From TMP-86 sp046347195 (lineage in GTDB: Bacteria; Pseudomonadota; Gammaproteobacteria; Steroidobacterales; Steroidobacteraceae): DNA of 64,000 bases. Below, in pieces: positions 33,137 through 41,690 of the stretch. The stretch spans positions 1 through 64,000 of the forward strand of contig JAXMGQ010000008.1 of NCBI GenBank assembly GCA_046347195.1, given 5' to 3'. A model generated the notes under the pieces. That model had not been told where the DNA came from. It saw nothing but the letters and a program-made list of their open reading frames with translations, and made no database searches. Positions within the stretch are counted from its first letter, which is position 1. The number at the start of each line of letters is the position of its first letter. The translations under genes and the position numbers were made by a program.

Positions 33137-35740
33137 TTGAACCCGAGCGCCGTGCCGATCCCCAATCATTCCTTCCACATCGCGCTCACCCCATCGGGGG
33201 TGGTGAACTCGCGCTTCCCGGATGGTAACGATGGCTCCAGCGCGGTGCCGCTGGTATGGGCGAACGTGCCCTCAACGCTGCTGAACCAGGAAGGCGCGCC
33301 GGTCAATATCAACCTGAGAAGCTTCCTGACGGAGCCCGGCTCACCCAGCGCAACGCTGTCGATGGTCGGCAACCTCCCGGCTGGCTGGTCCTTCGCCTCG
33401 AGCACGCTGTCATTTTCCGGCACCGGCATCGGATCCTCCCCCGTGCAGGTGCGCGCGGTGCGCGGCGCCTTTACGGTGGACTCCAATTTCTTCACCGTGG
33501 AATCCATCCCCGCTGCGGCAGCTGACACCCAGCCACCCACGGCCGCGACGGGCCTCACGCTCTCGCTGATCTCGGGCGGTGTCGCCGGCTCCTTCGATGC
33601 GGCGAGCGATATCAAGGCGCCTGGCATCACCTCGAGTCTCATGAAGGAATACGCGGTGCTGCGCGATGGCGTGGCCATTGCGGGCTCTCCCTTCGCCTCG
33701 GCGCCCGGCATCTCGGTTGGGCTGGCTTTCGGCAGCGTTGGCACGCCAAGCCCCGCGATCTCCTCGACATCGCAATCGGGCGGGGACTACGCCTTCACCA
33801 TCGGCGGGGATGCGCTGCGGATCTTCGGTGCCACCGATTCGCTCGCCTTCATCCGCGCGCAGATGACGGGGAATTTCACCATCATCGCCGAAGTGGACTT
33901 CGCAACATCCGCCCAGGCCTTCGCCAAGGTGGGTCTGATGATGCGCGCAGGGCTGGGCCTGTCAGATCCCTTCGTGCACGTGGTGAAGTTCTCAGACTCC
34001 AGCACCAACGGGGTCGCCTTCGAAACGCGCGCCACGCTCGGCGGTGCTCCGGTGCAGCAGCTCGCGGTGGCAAACGTGAATGGCCGCACGCTCCTGAAGC
34101 TCAATCGTTCCGGCAATGTGTTCACCGGCTACTACTGGAACGGGTCGCAGTGGTCGCAGCTCGGCTCGGTCAACATCGGCATGACAGACCCGATCTACGC
34201 TGGATTGGCGGGAAACTCCGGTGCTGCCGGGGTGAGCATCAGCGCGACCATTCGCCAGCTCAACATCCAGAACCTGGCCGCGGTCTCCTTCACAGACACC
34301 GCTGCCGGCGCCGGCGCGCACACCTACACGGTGATCCCGAAGGACCTAGCCAACAACACCGCTGCGGCGGGGAGCGGCGCCACGATCACGGTGGGCTCGA
34401 CCACGCGCAATGCGCTGGGCCTGTGCTCCTACAACACCGGGGGCAATCAGACCTACGACACCAATGGAAACGTCGAGCGCTGCTCGCTCGAATCGATCTC
34501 GATCATGTCGTTCTTCCCCCAATGGGAATCGGGGCGCATCCGCACCAAGAAGCAGGTGTGCGATGACATCAAGGCGAAGTCCACCGTAGGCACGAAGATC
34601 GTGCAGTACTTCGACGCGGTCAATATCCAAGATCCCACGCCGAACGCCTATTCCGGCCTGCGCACGGCAATGGACTCAGCCAACTGGTGGCTGCGTACGT
34701 CCTTCCCAGCGGGCTCGATCGTGCCGGGCAGCAGTTCGGGGTATCTGGCCGGCAACGTGGCCGCCGGCGGTCCCACCCTGGCCGGGCGCACCTACCAGCA
34801 GTACATGGCTGCCTACACCTACGATTTCGCCGTGGGCGGCGGCGCGGCTGGGCTCGTGCCCACCAGCGGCAATGCGGCCAACTCCTCGCTCGATGGTTGG
34901 TACGAGGATGACATCCTGCGGGTGAAATTCGGGAGCGGTGACTACCTGCGCACAGGGTCGGCCTCCGGCACCGATGCGGATCAACGCTCGGGCTGCATGG
35001 CGATCCTCAATATCCTCAAGGCAGCAAAGCCGGGATCGCTGGTTGGCGCGAATGTCTCGCAGTTCCAGGCCGTGGGCTCGGTGAGCACCGAGATCGACGG
35101 GCAACTCGATTTCGCAATCATGGAAGCGATGATTGGGGAGACCTGGTCCTACGAGACATTCCTGCCATCGCCGGCCTCCGAGCTCAAGCGCATCTACGCC
35201 AAGCAGATGGCGATCTTGAAGCCGGGCGGCATCGGCATGTTCGTGCACATGAGCCTGACCAGCGATGGGCGCGACAACAACGGCACGAACCCCGCCACCA
35301 CCTCATCCCAGACTCCCTACCAGGGCCTGCGTCATGGCCTTGCGTGCTGCCTGGTGCTGGGCGATGCAGACTATTGCCCCGCCGGCACCTCGCACTACTC
35401 GGTCGGCGTGAACACCGCCTTGTGGTTCGATGAGTACTCGGTCAATCGCGCCACGGCTGTTCCGTACACGACGCCCACGTCCGCATCGGCCCCTGGCATG
35501 GGGTATCTGGGTCCCTGGGTCGATCCGCCGCAGACCGCACCCACGCAGGGCACCGCCTACCGGCGCCGCGCCACCTACGGAGAGGTGTGGTGGAACCCCA
35601 AGGGCGGCAGCTCGCTGACCATCAATTTCGGCCGCACGGTGCGCTTCATTCAGGGCACCCAGGCTCCCCTCATCAACAAAGGAGGCACCGGGACCACTGC
35701 GCCAATGAGCGTGCGCGATGGCCTGATCGTGCTGTACTGA
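33137..35740 (+). CDS. Large virion protein with Ig-like domain and putative glycoside hydrolase
   Basis: About 867 residues. The start is uncertain: TTG 33137 (LNPSAVPIPN) or GTG 33152; the frame is open from 33035 but that overlaps the previous gene. Order of parts: an Ig-like/He_PIG segment (LSMVGNLPAGWSFASSTLSF), a concanavalin-type DUF1349-like domain (FTIIAEVDFATSAQAFAKVG, MMRAGLG), a fibronectin-like piece ending TYTVIPKD, then a 420-residue C-terminal region with ISIMSFFPQWESG, KIVQYFDAVNIQD, LDGWYEDDIL and LDFAIMEAMIGETW. The last resembles TIM-barrel glycoside hydrolases, with acidic residues (D, E) at strand ends. Likely acts on host surface glycan. Confidence 0.65.
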   Translation: MNPSAVPIPNHSFHIALTPSGVVNSRFPDGNDGSSAVPLVWANVPSTLLNQEGAPVNINLRSFLTEPGSPSATLSMVGNLPAGWSFASSTLSFSGTGIGSSPVQVRAVRGAFTVDSNFFTVESIPAAAADTQPPTAATGLTLSLISGGVAGSFDAASDIKAPGITSSLMKEYAVLRDGVAIAGSPFASAPGISVGLAFGSVGTPSPAISSTSQSGGDYAFTIGGDALRIFGATDSLAFIRAQMTGNFTIIAEVDFATSAQAFAKVGLMMRAGLGLSDPFVHVVKFSDSSTNGVAFETRATLGGAPVQQLAVANVNGRTLLKLNRSGNVFTGYYWNGSQWSQLGSVNIGMTDPIYAGLAGNSGAAGVSISATIRQLNIQNLAAVSFTDTAAGAGAHTYTVIPKDLANNTAAAGSGATITVGSTTRNALGLCSYNTGGNQTYDTNGNVERCSLESISIMSFFPQWESGRIRTKKQVCDDIKAKSTVGTKIVQYFDAVNIQDPTPNAYSGLRTAMDSANWWLRTSFPAGSIVPGSSSGYLAGNVAAGGPTLAGRTYQQYMAAYTYDFAVGGGAAGLVPTSGNAANSSLDGWYEDDILRVKFGSGDYLRTGSASGTDADQRSGCMAILNILKAAKPGSLVGANVSQFQAVGSVSTEIDGQLDFAIMEAMIGETWSYETFLPSPASELKRIYAKQMAILKPGGIGMFVHMSLTSDGRDNNGTNPATTSSQTPYQGLRHGLACCLVLGDADYCPAGTSHYSVGVNTALWFDEYSVNRATAVPYTTPTSASAPGMGYLGPWVDPPQTAPTQGTAYRRRATYGEVWWNPKGGSSLTINFGRTVRFIQGTQAPLINKGGTGTTAPMSVRDGLIVLY

Positions 35741-35741
35741 C

Positions 35742-36449
35742 ATGGCCAATATTAACAAGGCACAAGAGACCTCCGGCTCCAACATCGGCGCCGGCACCAC
35801 CATCACAGCGAGCCTGTCCAATACAGTCGCCGGCAGCACTCTCGCGGGGTTTATCTATTCCTCCAACACGGTGACCGTCTCCTCGATCAGCGACTCGCAG
35901 GGCAACACCTACACGATCGGGACTTCGATCGACAACACCACCTCTGGCACCCGGTTGACCCCTTACTATGCGAATAACATCGTTGGTGGTGCCTCCGCGA
36001 ACACGGTGACCGTGACGTATTCGGGCTCGGTGTCCAACCGCTTCATGTCGCTGGCCGAGATCCGGCAGGTGCAGACGAACCCGCTGGATGGCGTCAAAAC
36101 CCGCTTTCAGTCCTCGCCTGGCACGAGCACCGATGCGGCGACGACGCAAAGCGATGCGGGCTCGACCAATGCCAACCAACCGGCGCTCGTGTACTCGATC
36201 TGCTGCGTGGCGAATTCCGCGACCACCGTCACCGCCGGCACCGGCTTCAATCAGGGCTTGCAGTTGACTCCGGCGTTTTCGGGTCTGTGCGTAGCGACGG
36301 AGGACAAGCGCGTCACGGCAACCGCCGCCCAGGCGGCGACGTACACCCTTTCCGCCAACAACAACGCGCTCATGGCGCTGATGGTCTTCGATGAGCTGCC
36401 CAGCGGCGGCTATGGCCTGTCTCAAATCTCCAATCAAGGTGGCTTCTAA
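35742..36449 (+). CDS. Virion beta-sandwich protein (paralogue of 31602-32375)
   Basis: 235 residues starting MANINKAQETSGSNIGAGTT. Shared plan with the 31602 gene: Thr/Ser-rich lead, ISDSQGNTYTIGTSID, aromatic strand (LTPYYANNIVGGAS), RFMSLAEIRQV, then TYTLSANNNALMALMVFDEL. The cysteine pair SICC and a late C are present. Likely structural, perhaps glycan-binding. It starts 1 bp after the glycoside-hydrolase-like gene and its stop overlaps the next ATG by 1 bp. Confidence 0.6.
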   Translation: MANINKAQETSGSNIGAGTTITASLSNTVAGSTLAGFIYSSNTVTVSSISDSQGNTYTIGTSIDNTTSGTRLTPYYANNIVGGASANTVTVTYSGSVSNRFMSLAEIRQVQTNPLDGVKTRFQSSPGTSTDAATTQSDAGSTNANQPALVYSICCVANSATTVTAGTGFNQGLQLTPAFSGLCVATEDKRVTATAAQAATYTLSANNNALMALMVFDELPSGGYGLSQISNQGGF

Positions 36450-37048
36450 TGTCAACGCAAACGACTTTCCTCACGGCCGGTGCGACCAGCAAAACCGTGG
36501 ACATCGCGCTGGTGCAGAAGGCATCAGCATCATCGCCCGGCGATCCGATCACGGGCCTCGCCTACAACACGGCAAGCTTCAAGGCCTACCAGCGCAGTGG
36601 TCCAACTTCCACGCCCGCGGCCATCACCCTTGCAACGCAGACGGTGGGAGGCGCGTATTCCTCGGGCGGCTTCGTGGAGCTCGACGCCACCAACATGCCG
36701 GGGCTGTACCGATTCGATATCCCGAACGCGCTGATCGCGAGCGCAGGGGAGACGAACATCCTCTTTTCGGGCGCAGCGAACCTCGCCCCGCACACGCTGA
36801 AGATCATCGTCACGGATGTGGATTTCTACGACCGCGCGGCCAACTTCAAAAAGGTGGTCAGCGGCACCCAGGCCGCGGTGGGCTCTCTGCCCACCATCGA
36901 GCAGGCGCTGTATCTTGCGGCCCAGGCGCTCACCTACTTCCAGTACACCGGCACGAGTTTCCTGGTGAAGGATCCGAGCGGCACCGTCATCCGCACGGTC
37001 ACGCTCGATAGCTCGAGCAATCCGGCTTCGGGCGCGGTCACCGGCTGA
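36449..37048 (+). CDS. Virion structural protein
   Basis: 199 residues starting MSTQTTFLTAGATSKTVDIA. Contains LAYNTASFKAYQRSGPTSTP, GFVELDATNMPGLYRFDIPN and NFKKVVSGTQAAVGSL, a pattern seen in phage tail-associated proteins of unknown role. The sequence VELDATNMPGLYRFDIP is commonly found in such proteins (ligand-binding beta domain, inferred). The start overlaps the previous stop by 1 bp and the same occurs at its end. Confidence 0.6.
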   Translation: MSTQTTFLTAGATSKTVDIALVQKASASSPGDPITGLAYNTASFKAYQRSGPTSTPAAITLATQTVGGAYSSGGFVELDATNMPGLYRFDIPNALIASAGETNILFSGAANLAPHTLKIIVTDVDFYDRAANFKKVVSGTQAAVGSLPTIEQALYLAAQALTYFQYTGTSFLVKDPSGTVIRTVTLDSSSNPASGAVTG

Positions 37049-37974
37049 TGGGATTTCCGGCACTTCGGGGGTATGGCAACGGCACGGCGGCGGCAGGCAC
37101 GCCGGCGCGCCGCGGCTATGCTGCGCAACCGGTGGCCCATTCCTCGCTCGCCACGCGCGGCTACGGCGCCGGCTCCACGATCGCAGCCGTGGCGCGGCGC
37201 GGCTACGCGGGCGCGCCGAACCTGCCGATCAGCCCGCCGGCCGGCAAGCAGTTGGTGGTGGTGGCGGGCCTGCCGTGGGTTCCGCCGGCGCGCTCAATCC
37301 TCGAAGATGCGGTGCCGGCCGTCGTGAACGGTGACATCATCGTCTGCGACCAGGTGTCCACGCCCAACGGCTACGCCATCACGATGAATGCGGATGGCAC
37401 TTTCTCGATCGCCACCGGCACGGACAGCTCGCGCCAATCCTTCCAGTCCGATGTGTACCGGCTCTCCACCGGCACCTATTACGGCGCCTTCACCACCTGG
37501 GCGAACAACCGGATCCCCGTGGCCACCGTGGGGCTGAACCTGCCGACATGGATAGCGGGGCTTGCGATCACACCTGTGGACTTGGCCGGCTATTTCTCGG
37601 ACCCCGAAGCTGATGCGCTCGGCTACTCGCTGGTGGCCGGTTCCTTTCCCAACGGGGTGAACCTGGTCGGCTCGGTCATCTCGGGCGTACCGCTGACTGG
37701 CGGGGCGTTCAGCGCCACGGTGCGCGTGACCGACATCACCGGCGAGTACCTGGATACGGTGATCTCGGGATCCAGTCTTGTGGGCCTGATTCGCTTCTAC
37801 AACGCCTCGGTCAAGGCGCCCAACACCATCCTGGAATCCGACCAGGACGCGGGGCTGGAGATCTGCGTGACGGTGAATGATGTGTTCAACCAGTTGTACC
37901 GCAATGATCTGCTCAACGCCATCCGCGCGATCTCCTACTACCTCACCCTCAAAGCGCCCTGGCCCCCGGTTTGA
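37048..37974 (+). CDS. Virion protein with RGY repeats and Ig-like domain
   Basis: 308 residues starting MGFPALRGYGNG. The first 60 residues hold four RGY(G/A) units at 14-15-residue spacing (LRGYG, RRGYA, TRGYG, RRGYA). The middle resembles cadherin/Ig-like domains (TPVDLAGYFSDPEADALGYS, PLTGGAFSATVRVTD). The C-terminus is helical (VFNQLYRNDLLNAIRAISYY) and may anchor in the virion. The TGA falls in the fourth boundary motif. Last gene of the cassette before the tail adaptor. Confidence 0.6.
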   Translation: MGFPALRGYGNGTAAAGTPARRGYAAQPVAHSSLATRGYGAGSTIAAVARRGYAGAPNLPISPPAGKQLVVVAGLPWVPPARSILEDAVPAVVNGDIIVCDQVSTPNGYAITMNADGTFSIATGTDSSRQSFQSDVYRLSTGTYYGAFTTWANNRIPVATVGLNLPTWIAGLAITPVDLAGYFSDPEADALGYSLVAGSFPNGVNLVGSVISGVPLTGGAFSATVRVTDITGEYLDTVISGSSLVGLIRFYNASVKAPNTILESDQDAGLEICVTVNDVFNQLYRNDLLNAIRAISYYLTLKAPWPPV

Positions 37975-37981
37975 TTGTGTA
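37971..37981 (+). promoter_or_regulatory. TTGATTGTG(T)A late-boundary motif, site 4
   Basis: One-mismatch copy (TTGATTGTGTA) whose TGA is the stop of the preceding gene, 25 bp before ATG 38007. GGAAGGA serves as the ribosome-binding site in between. Confidence 0.45.
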
Positions 37982-38006
37982 AAACCCCTTTGGAAGGATT
38001 GCGCGC

Positions 38007-38606
38007 ATGTCAGAAGTTGCCGTCTGTAACCGTGCCCTGCAGATCCTCGGCGAAGCCGCGATCATCGATCTCACCGAGGACAACGAGCGCGCCCGATCGC
38101 TCACCATCGCCTACCCGGCCGTGCGGGACTCGGAGCTTCGCAAGCGAAAGTGGAAATTCTCCATCTCGCGCGCATCAATCCCGGCACTCGCCGACGCACC
38201 GCTCTTTGGCTTCAAGAATCAATTCCAGCTTCCTGTGGATTACCTGCGCCTGCTGCCCGGTGGGGACCTGGTGTCGGGGCCTGACCTGTCCGATATCCGC
38301 TGGGATTCGAACGCCCTGTATGCCATCGAGGGCAAGCGGATCCTCACCAGTCTGTCGGCGCCCTTGCGCATCCGCTATATCCAGCGCGTCACCGACACCT
38401 CGCTCTTCGATCCAGCCTTCGCCGAGTACCTGTCGGCCAAGATCGCGGTGGCGATCTGCGATCGGATCACCCAGTCAGATAGCAAGATGCAACTTTCGGT
38501 GGCTGCGGCAAAACTGGCCTTGAACGAGGCGCGCAACGCGAACGCGCTGGAGAGCCCTTCGGAGTCGATCTCAGATGACACGTGGGTAGCGGCGCGGGCG
38601 CAGTAG
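38007..38606 (+). CDS. Tail tubular protein A-like adaptor
   Basis: 199 residues starting MSEVAVCNRALQILGEAAII. The run EDNERARSLTIAYPAVRDSE followed by LRKRKWKFSISR, then FQLPVDYLRLLPG, is characteristic of the T7 gp11-like tubular/adaptor family. It forms the ring between portal and nozzle. A nozzle-type gene follows 1 bp later, as in T7 and BPP-1. Confidence 0.85.
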   Translation: MSEVAVCNRALQILGEAAIIDLTEDNERARSLTIAYPAVRDSELRKRKWKFSISRASIPALADAPLFGFKNQFQLPVDYLRLLPGGDLVSGPDLSDIRWDSNALYAIEGKRILTSLSAPLRIRYIQRVTDTSLFDPAFAEYLSAKIAVAICDRITQSDSKMQLSVAAAKLALNEARNANALESPSESISDDTWVAARAQ

Positions 38607-38607
38607 C

Positions 38608-40844
38608 ATGGCGCGCGCCTCCCCGATCATCACCTCCCTGAATGCGGGCGAATTCTCCAAGGACTTGGATGGTCGCGTCGACATCTCCCGCTACCCCGCG
38701 GCGCTGCAGCGAGCGGAGAACTTCCTTCTCACCGTGCAGGGCCCGGCGCAGCGGCGAGGCGGCACGCGCTACCTGGCGGCAACCAAGGCGAGCGGGAAAG
38801 CGCTGTATGTGAAATTCGAGTTCTCCGCCAAGCAGTCCCTGCAGCTCGAGTTCGGGGATCTGTACGTGCGATTCGACACCCAGCATGGATTTGTCGAAGC
38901 CTCCCCGGGTGTGCCTTACGAGATCGTGAGCCCCTACGCGGTGGCGGATCTGTGGAACGATGATGGCACCCCGGCGCTCTACGTCGAGCAATCGGGCGAT
39001 GTGCTCTACATCGCCAACCAGAAGGGCACCTATGCCCCGCAGACGCTCACCCGCCTGGCCAACAACAATTGGGTGTTCGCCGAGTACGCGCCCAACCAGG
39101 GGCCTTTCCAGGATCGCAACACCACCACGACCACGATCTATGCAAGCGCGGGCACGGGCTCGATCAACTTGGTGGCATCGGCCGCGGTGTTCGTCTCAAC
39201 CGACGTGGGGCGCCTGGTGCGCCTGGAGCTGCAGAATTTCAACGACCCGGCCTGGGAGACAGGCGTTGCGTACACGAGCGGGGATCGGGTGCGCTGGGAT
39301 GGCAAGACCTACAAGGCCTCCACCAGCGGCACCTCCGGAATCCAGCCGCCGACCCATGAGCACGATGATGCGCTCGATGGCAAGACCGGGGTGAAATGGA
39401 CCTACCAGGATCCAGGCTACGGCGTGGCGCGCATCACCGCCTACACCGACTCCACCCACGTTGCGGCCACGGTGATCGTGGACACCTTCAATGGCCTGAA
39501 TGTGATGCCCGCCGGCGTCGTGGGATCGGGCAATCCCACCAAGCGCTGGCGGCTGGGTGCATGGTCCGTGACCACCGGCTATCCGCGGGTGTTCGTGTTC
39601 TTCAAGCAGCGCCTGTTCGCCTTCACGCGCCTTGGGGTCTACGGATCGGTCCCTTCCGACTTCGCCAACCACTCGCCTGATTTCTTCGGTCAGGTGCGCC
39701 AGGACAATGCGATCAACGCAACCTTGCAGGATGCGAACGATATCCTGTGGGCGGCCGCCACCAAGGTCATGCTGATCGGCACCGGGGGAGGGGAATTCAT
39801 CGCAGGCCCCTTGACCAGCGCTGAGCCCATGGGCCCCTCGAATTTCGGCATCGATCGGCAGAGCCGGCTGCGCGTAAAGCCCGTTCCACCGACGCTGTCG
39901 GGCAACTCGGTGCTGTTCACGCAGGCCTCGGGGCGCAAGCTTTTCTCGCTCGACTACCAGGTGGCATCGGACAACTTCGTCTCCCAGGATCTCGCGGTGC
40001 TCTCCAACCGCATCACCGCCTCCGGGATCATCGCCACCGCCTACCAGGCCGAGCCGCACTCGATGCTCTGGCTGGTGCTCGCCAACGGCAAGCTCATCTC
40101 CTTCACCTACGACAAGGAGCAGGAGGTGTGGGGCTGGGGCCGGCATCCGATCGGCGGCGATGGCTTTGTGGAGAGCGCCATCGTCACGCCATCCCCTGAT
40201 GGCACGCGCGAGGAGCTCTACCTGATCGTGCGTCGAACGATCAACGGCGCGACGGTGCGCTACAAGGAATTCATGGAGCGCCCGTATGAGGCGCCCGATG
40301 AGGATGGCACCGGCGGGGATGACCAGGCGGATTGCTTCTACGTCGATGCCGGCCTGACCTACCAGGGAGTGGCCACCTCGCATGTGTCGAACCTGTCTCA
40401 CCTCGAGGGGCAGACTGTGCAGGTGCTGGGCGATGGCGCGGTGCTGCCCGATTGCGTGGTGAGCGCCGGTGCGATCGATATCGCGCGCGCCTGCTCGACC
40501 ATCAACATTGGCCTGCAGTGCGGCGCGAATCGTCACCATGCGGATCGAGGCGGGCGGGGAGGATGGCACCGCGCAGGGCAAGATCAAGCGCATCCACCGG
40601 CTCATCGTGCGCTTCATCGATTCGCTGGGCGGGTTCGTGGGCCTGAAGGGCAAGCAGCTCGACTCGGTTTCCAGCCGCAAGCCCTCAACGCCCATGGGGA
40701 CCCCGGAGCCGATCTTCAGCGCCGACAAGGATGTGATCTTCCCAGGCGAATACGAGACCGATGGCCGGGTGGAGATCGTGCACGACCCAGCCCCTGCCCA
40801 TGACCGTGGCGGCCATCATGCCGCGCATGCGGACTTACGACTGA
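38608..40844 (+). pseudogene. Tail tubular protein B-like nozzle (one frameshift)
   Basis: Starts MARASPIITSLNAGEFSKDL, the usual opening of podovirus nozzle proteins (RYPAALQRAENFLLTVQGPA, QRRGGTRYLA). The frame is clean for 640 residues to about 40516. There a single indel moves the continuing protein (ARIVTMRIEAGGEDGTAQGK, IHRLIVRFIDSLGGFVG) to another frame, and the end MPRMRTYD closes at TGA 40844 in a third position of register. The ORF as written runs to 40803 with an unrelated tail. Restored length is about 745 residues. Confidence 0.85.
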
Positions 40845-41251
40845 TGCTCGCCGCACCCTTCCACATCGATGACATCGAGGGCCTGCCGGCCGAGCGGCTG
40901 CCGGAACGCGCGCGCGACTGGTACAGCCGCGAGTATGTGCAGGCGATTGCCGCCCAAGGCCCTGCCTTCACGGGCCGCATCAACGGCAAGGTCGTGATCC
41001 TCGCCGGCATCGCCTACGACGAGCAGCGCCGCGGCTGGCTGTGGTCATTTCTCGCCACCGACACCGGCCCGCACATGCTGGCGATCACCCGCACCGTCAA
41101 GCGCGTGCTGGCGCTCGTGGATGGCCCGCTCTTCGCCACCGCGGATCGGTGCTACCGGCCATCCCTGCGGTGGCTTGCCATGCTTGGCTTCAAACCCTCC
41201 ACCAATCCCGCCTGGCCGCCCGGCCCGGATGATCTATTCGAGCGAGCCTGA
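40844..41251 (+). CDS. Internal virion protein A-like (gp13/DUF2833, GNAT-like)
   Basis: 135 residues from ATG 40844 (MLAAPFHIDDIEGLPAERLP), overlapping the nozzle stop. The sequence GKVVILAGIAYDEQRRGWLW and LAITRTVKRVLALVDGPLFA match small podovirus proteins with an acetyltransferase-like fold that sit at the T7 gp13 position. Probably a virion-assembly factor rather than an active enzyme. The frame is open upstream from 40469 but that part belongs to the nozzle. Confidence 0.7.
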   Translation: MLAAPFHIDDIEGLPAERLPERARDWYSREYVQAIAAQGPAFTGRINGKVVILAGIAYDEQRRGWLWSFLATDTGPHMLAITRTVKRVLALVDGPLFATADRCYRPSLRWLAMLGFKPSTNPAWPPGPDDLFERA

Positions 41252-41252
41252 C

Positions 41253-41690
41253 ATGCCTCAAGTCATTCCATTCGTCGTTGCAGCCGCCGGCGCCGTGATC
41301 TCCAGCGCCCAGGCCGATCAGGCCGGCACGTACAACAAGGCGGTGCTGGAGCGCCAGGCGCGTATCAGCCAGGCGCAAGGCTTCCTCGATGCGGAAAGCG
41401 CGCGGCGCCGCGCCAACCAGGTGCTCGGCGTGCAGGCCGCCTCTTTCTCGGAGGCCGGCGGTGGTCTCGGCGGCACGGCTGCAGATGTCGCCCGGCAGTC
41501 CGCGGTCAATGCCACGCTCGATGAGCAAAATATCCAATACGGCGGGCTGATGCGCGGCACGGGGCTCCTCGCGCAGGCGCAACAGGCGAAGGACGCAGCG
41601 ACGGCACAGGGAACATCTGATCTGTTCATGGCTGGCTCCAACCTGCTGTCAGGGTACGGCGAGTACAAGAAATACAAGGCGGGGCTCTGA
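41253..41690 (+). CDS. Internal virion protein (gp14-like)
   Basis: 145 residues from ATG 41253 (MPQVIPFVVAAAGAVISSAQ). A hydrophobic N-terminal helix, then AGTYNKAVLERQARISQAQG, a coiled stretch, GGGLGGTAADVARQSAVNAT and a short C-terminus. Size, order and the Ala/Gln-rich helical look fit the smallest of the three T7-like ejection proteins. The stop overlaps the next ATG by 1 bp. Confidence 0.7.
   Translation: MPQVIPFVVAAAGAVISSAQADQAGTYNKAVLERQARISQAQGFLDAESARRRANQVLGVQAASFSEAGGGLGGTAADVARQSAVNATLDEQNIQYGGLMRGTGLLAQAQQAKDAATAQGTSDLFMAGSNLLSGYGEYKKYKAGL

Noticed and set aside
39196..40728. 510-codon minus-strand frame opposite the nozzle gene
   Set aside because: Antisense shadow caused by high GC; the plus-strand protein is a clear nozzle protein with intact frame there.
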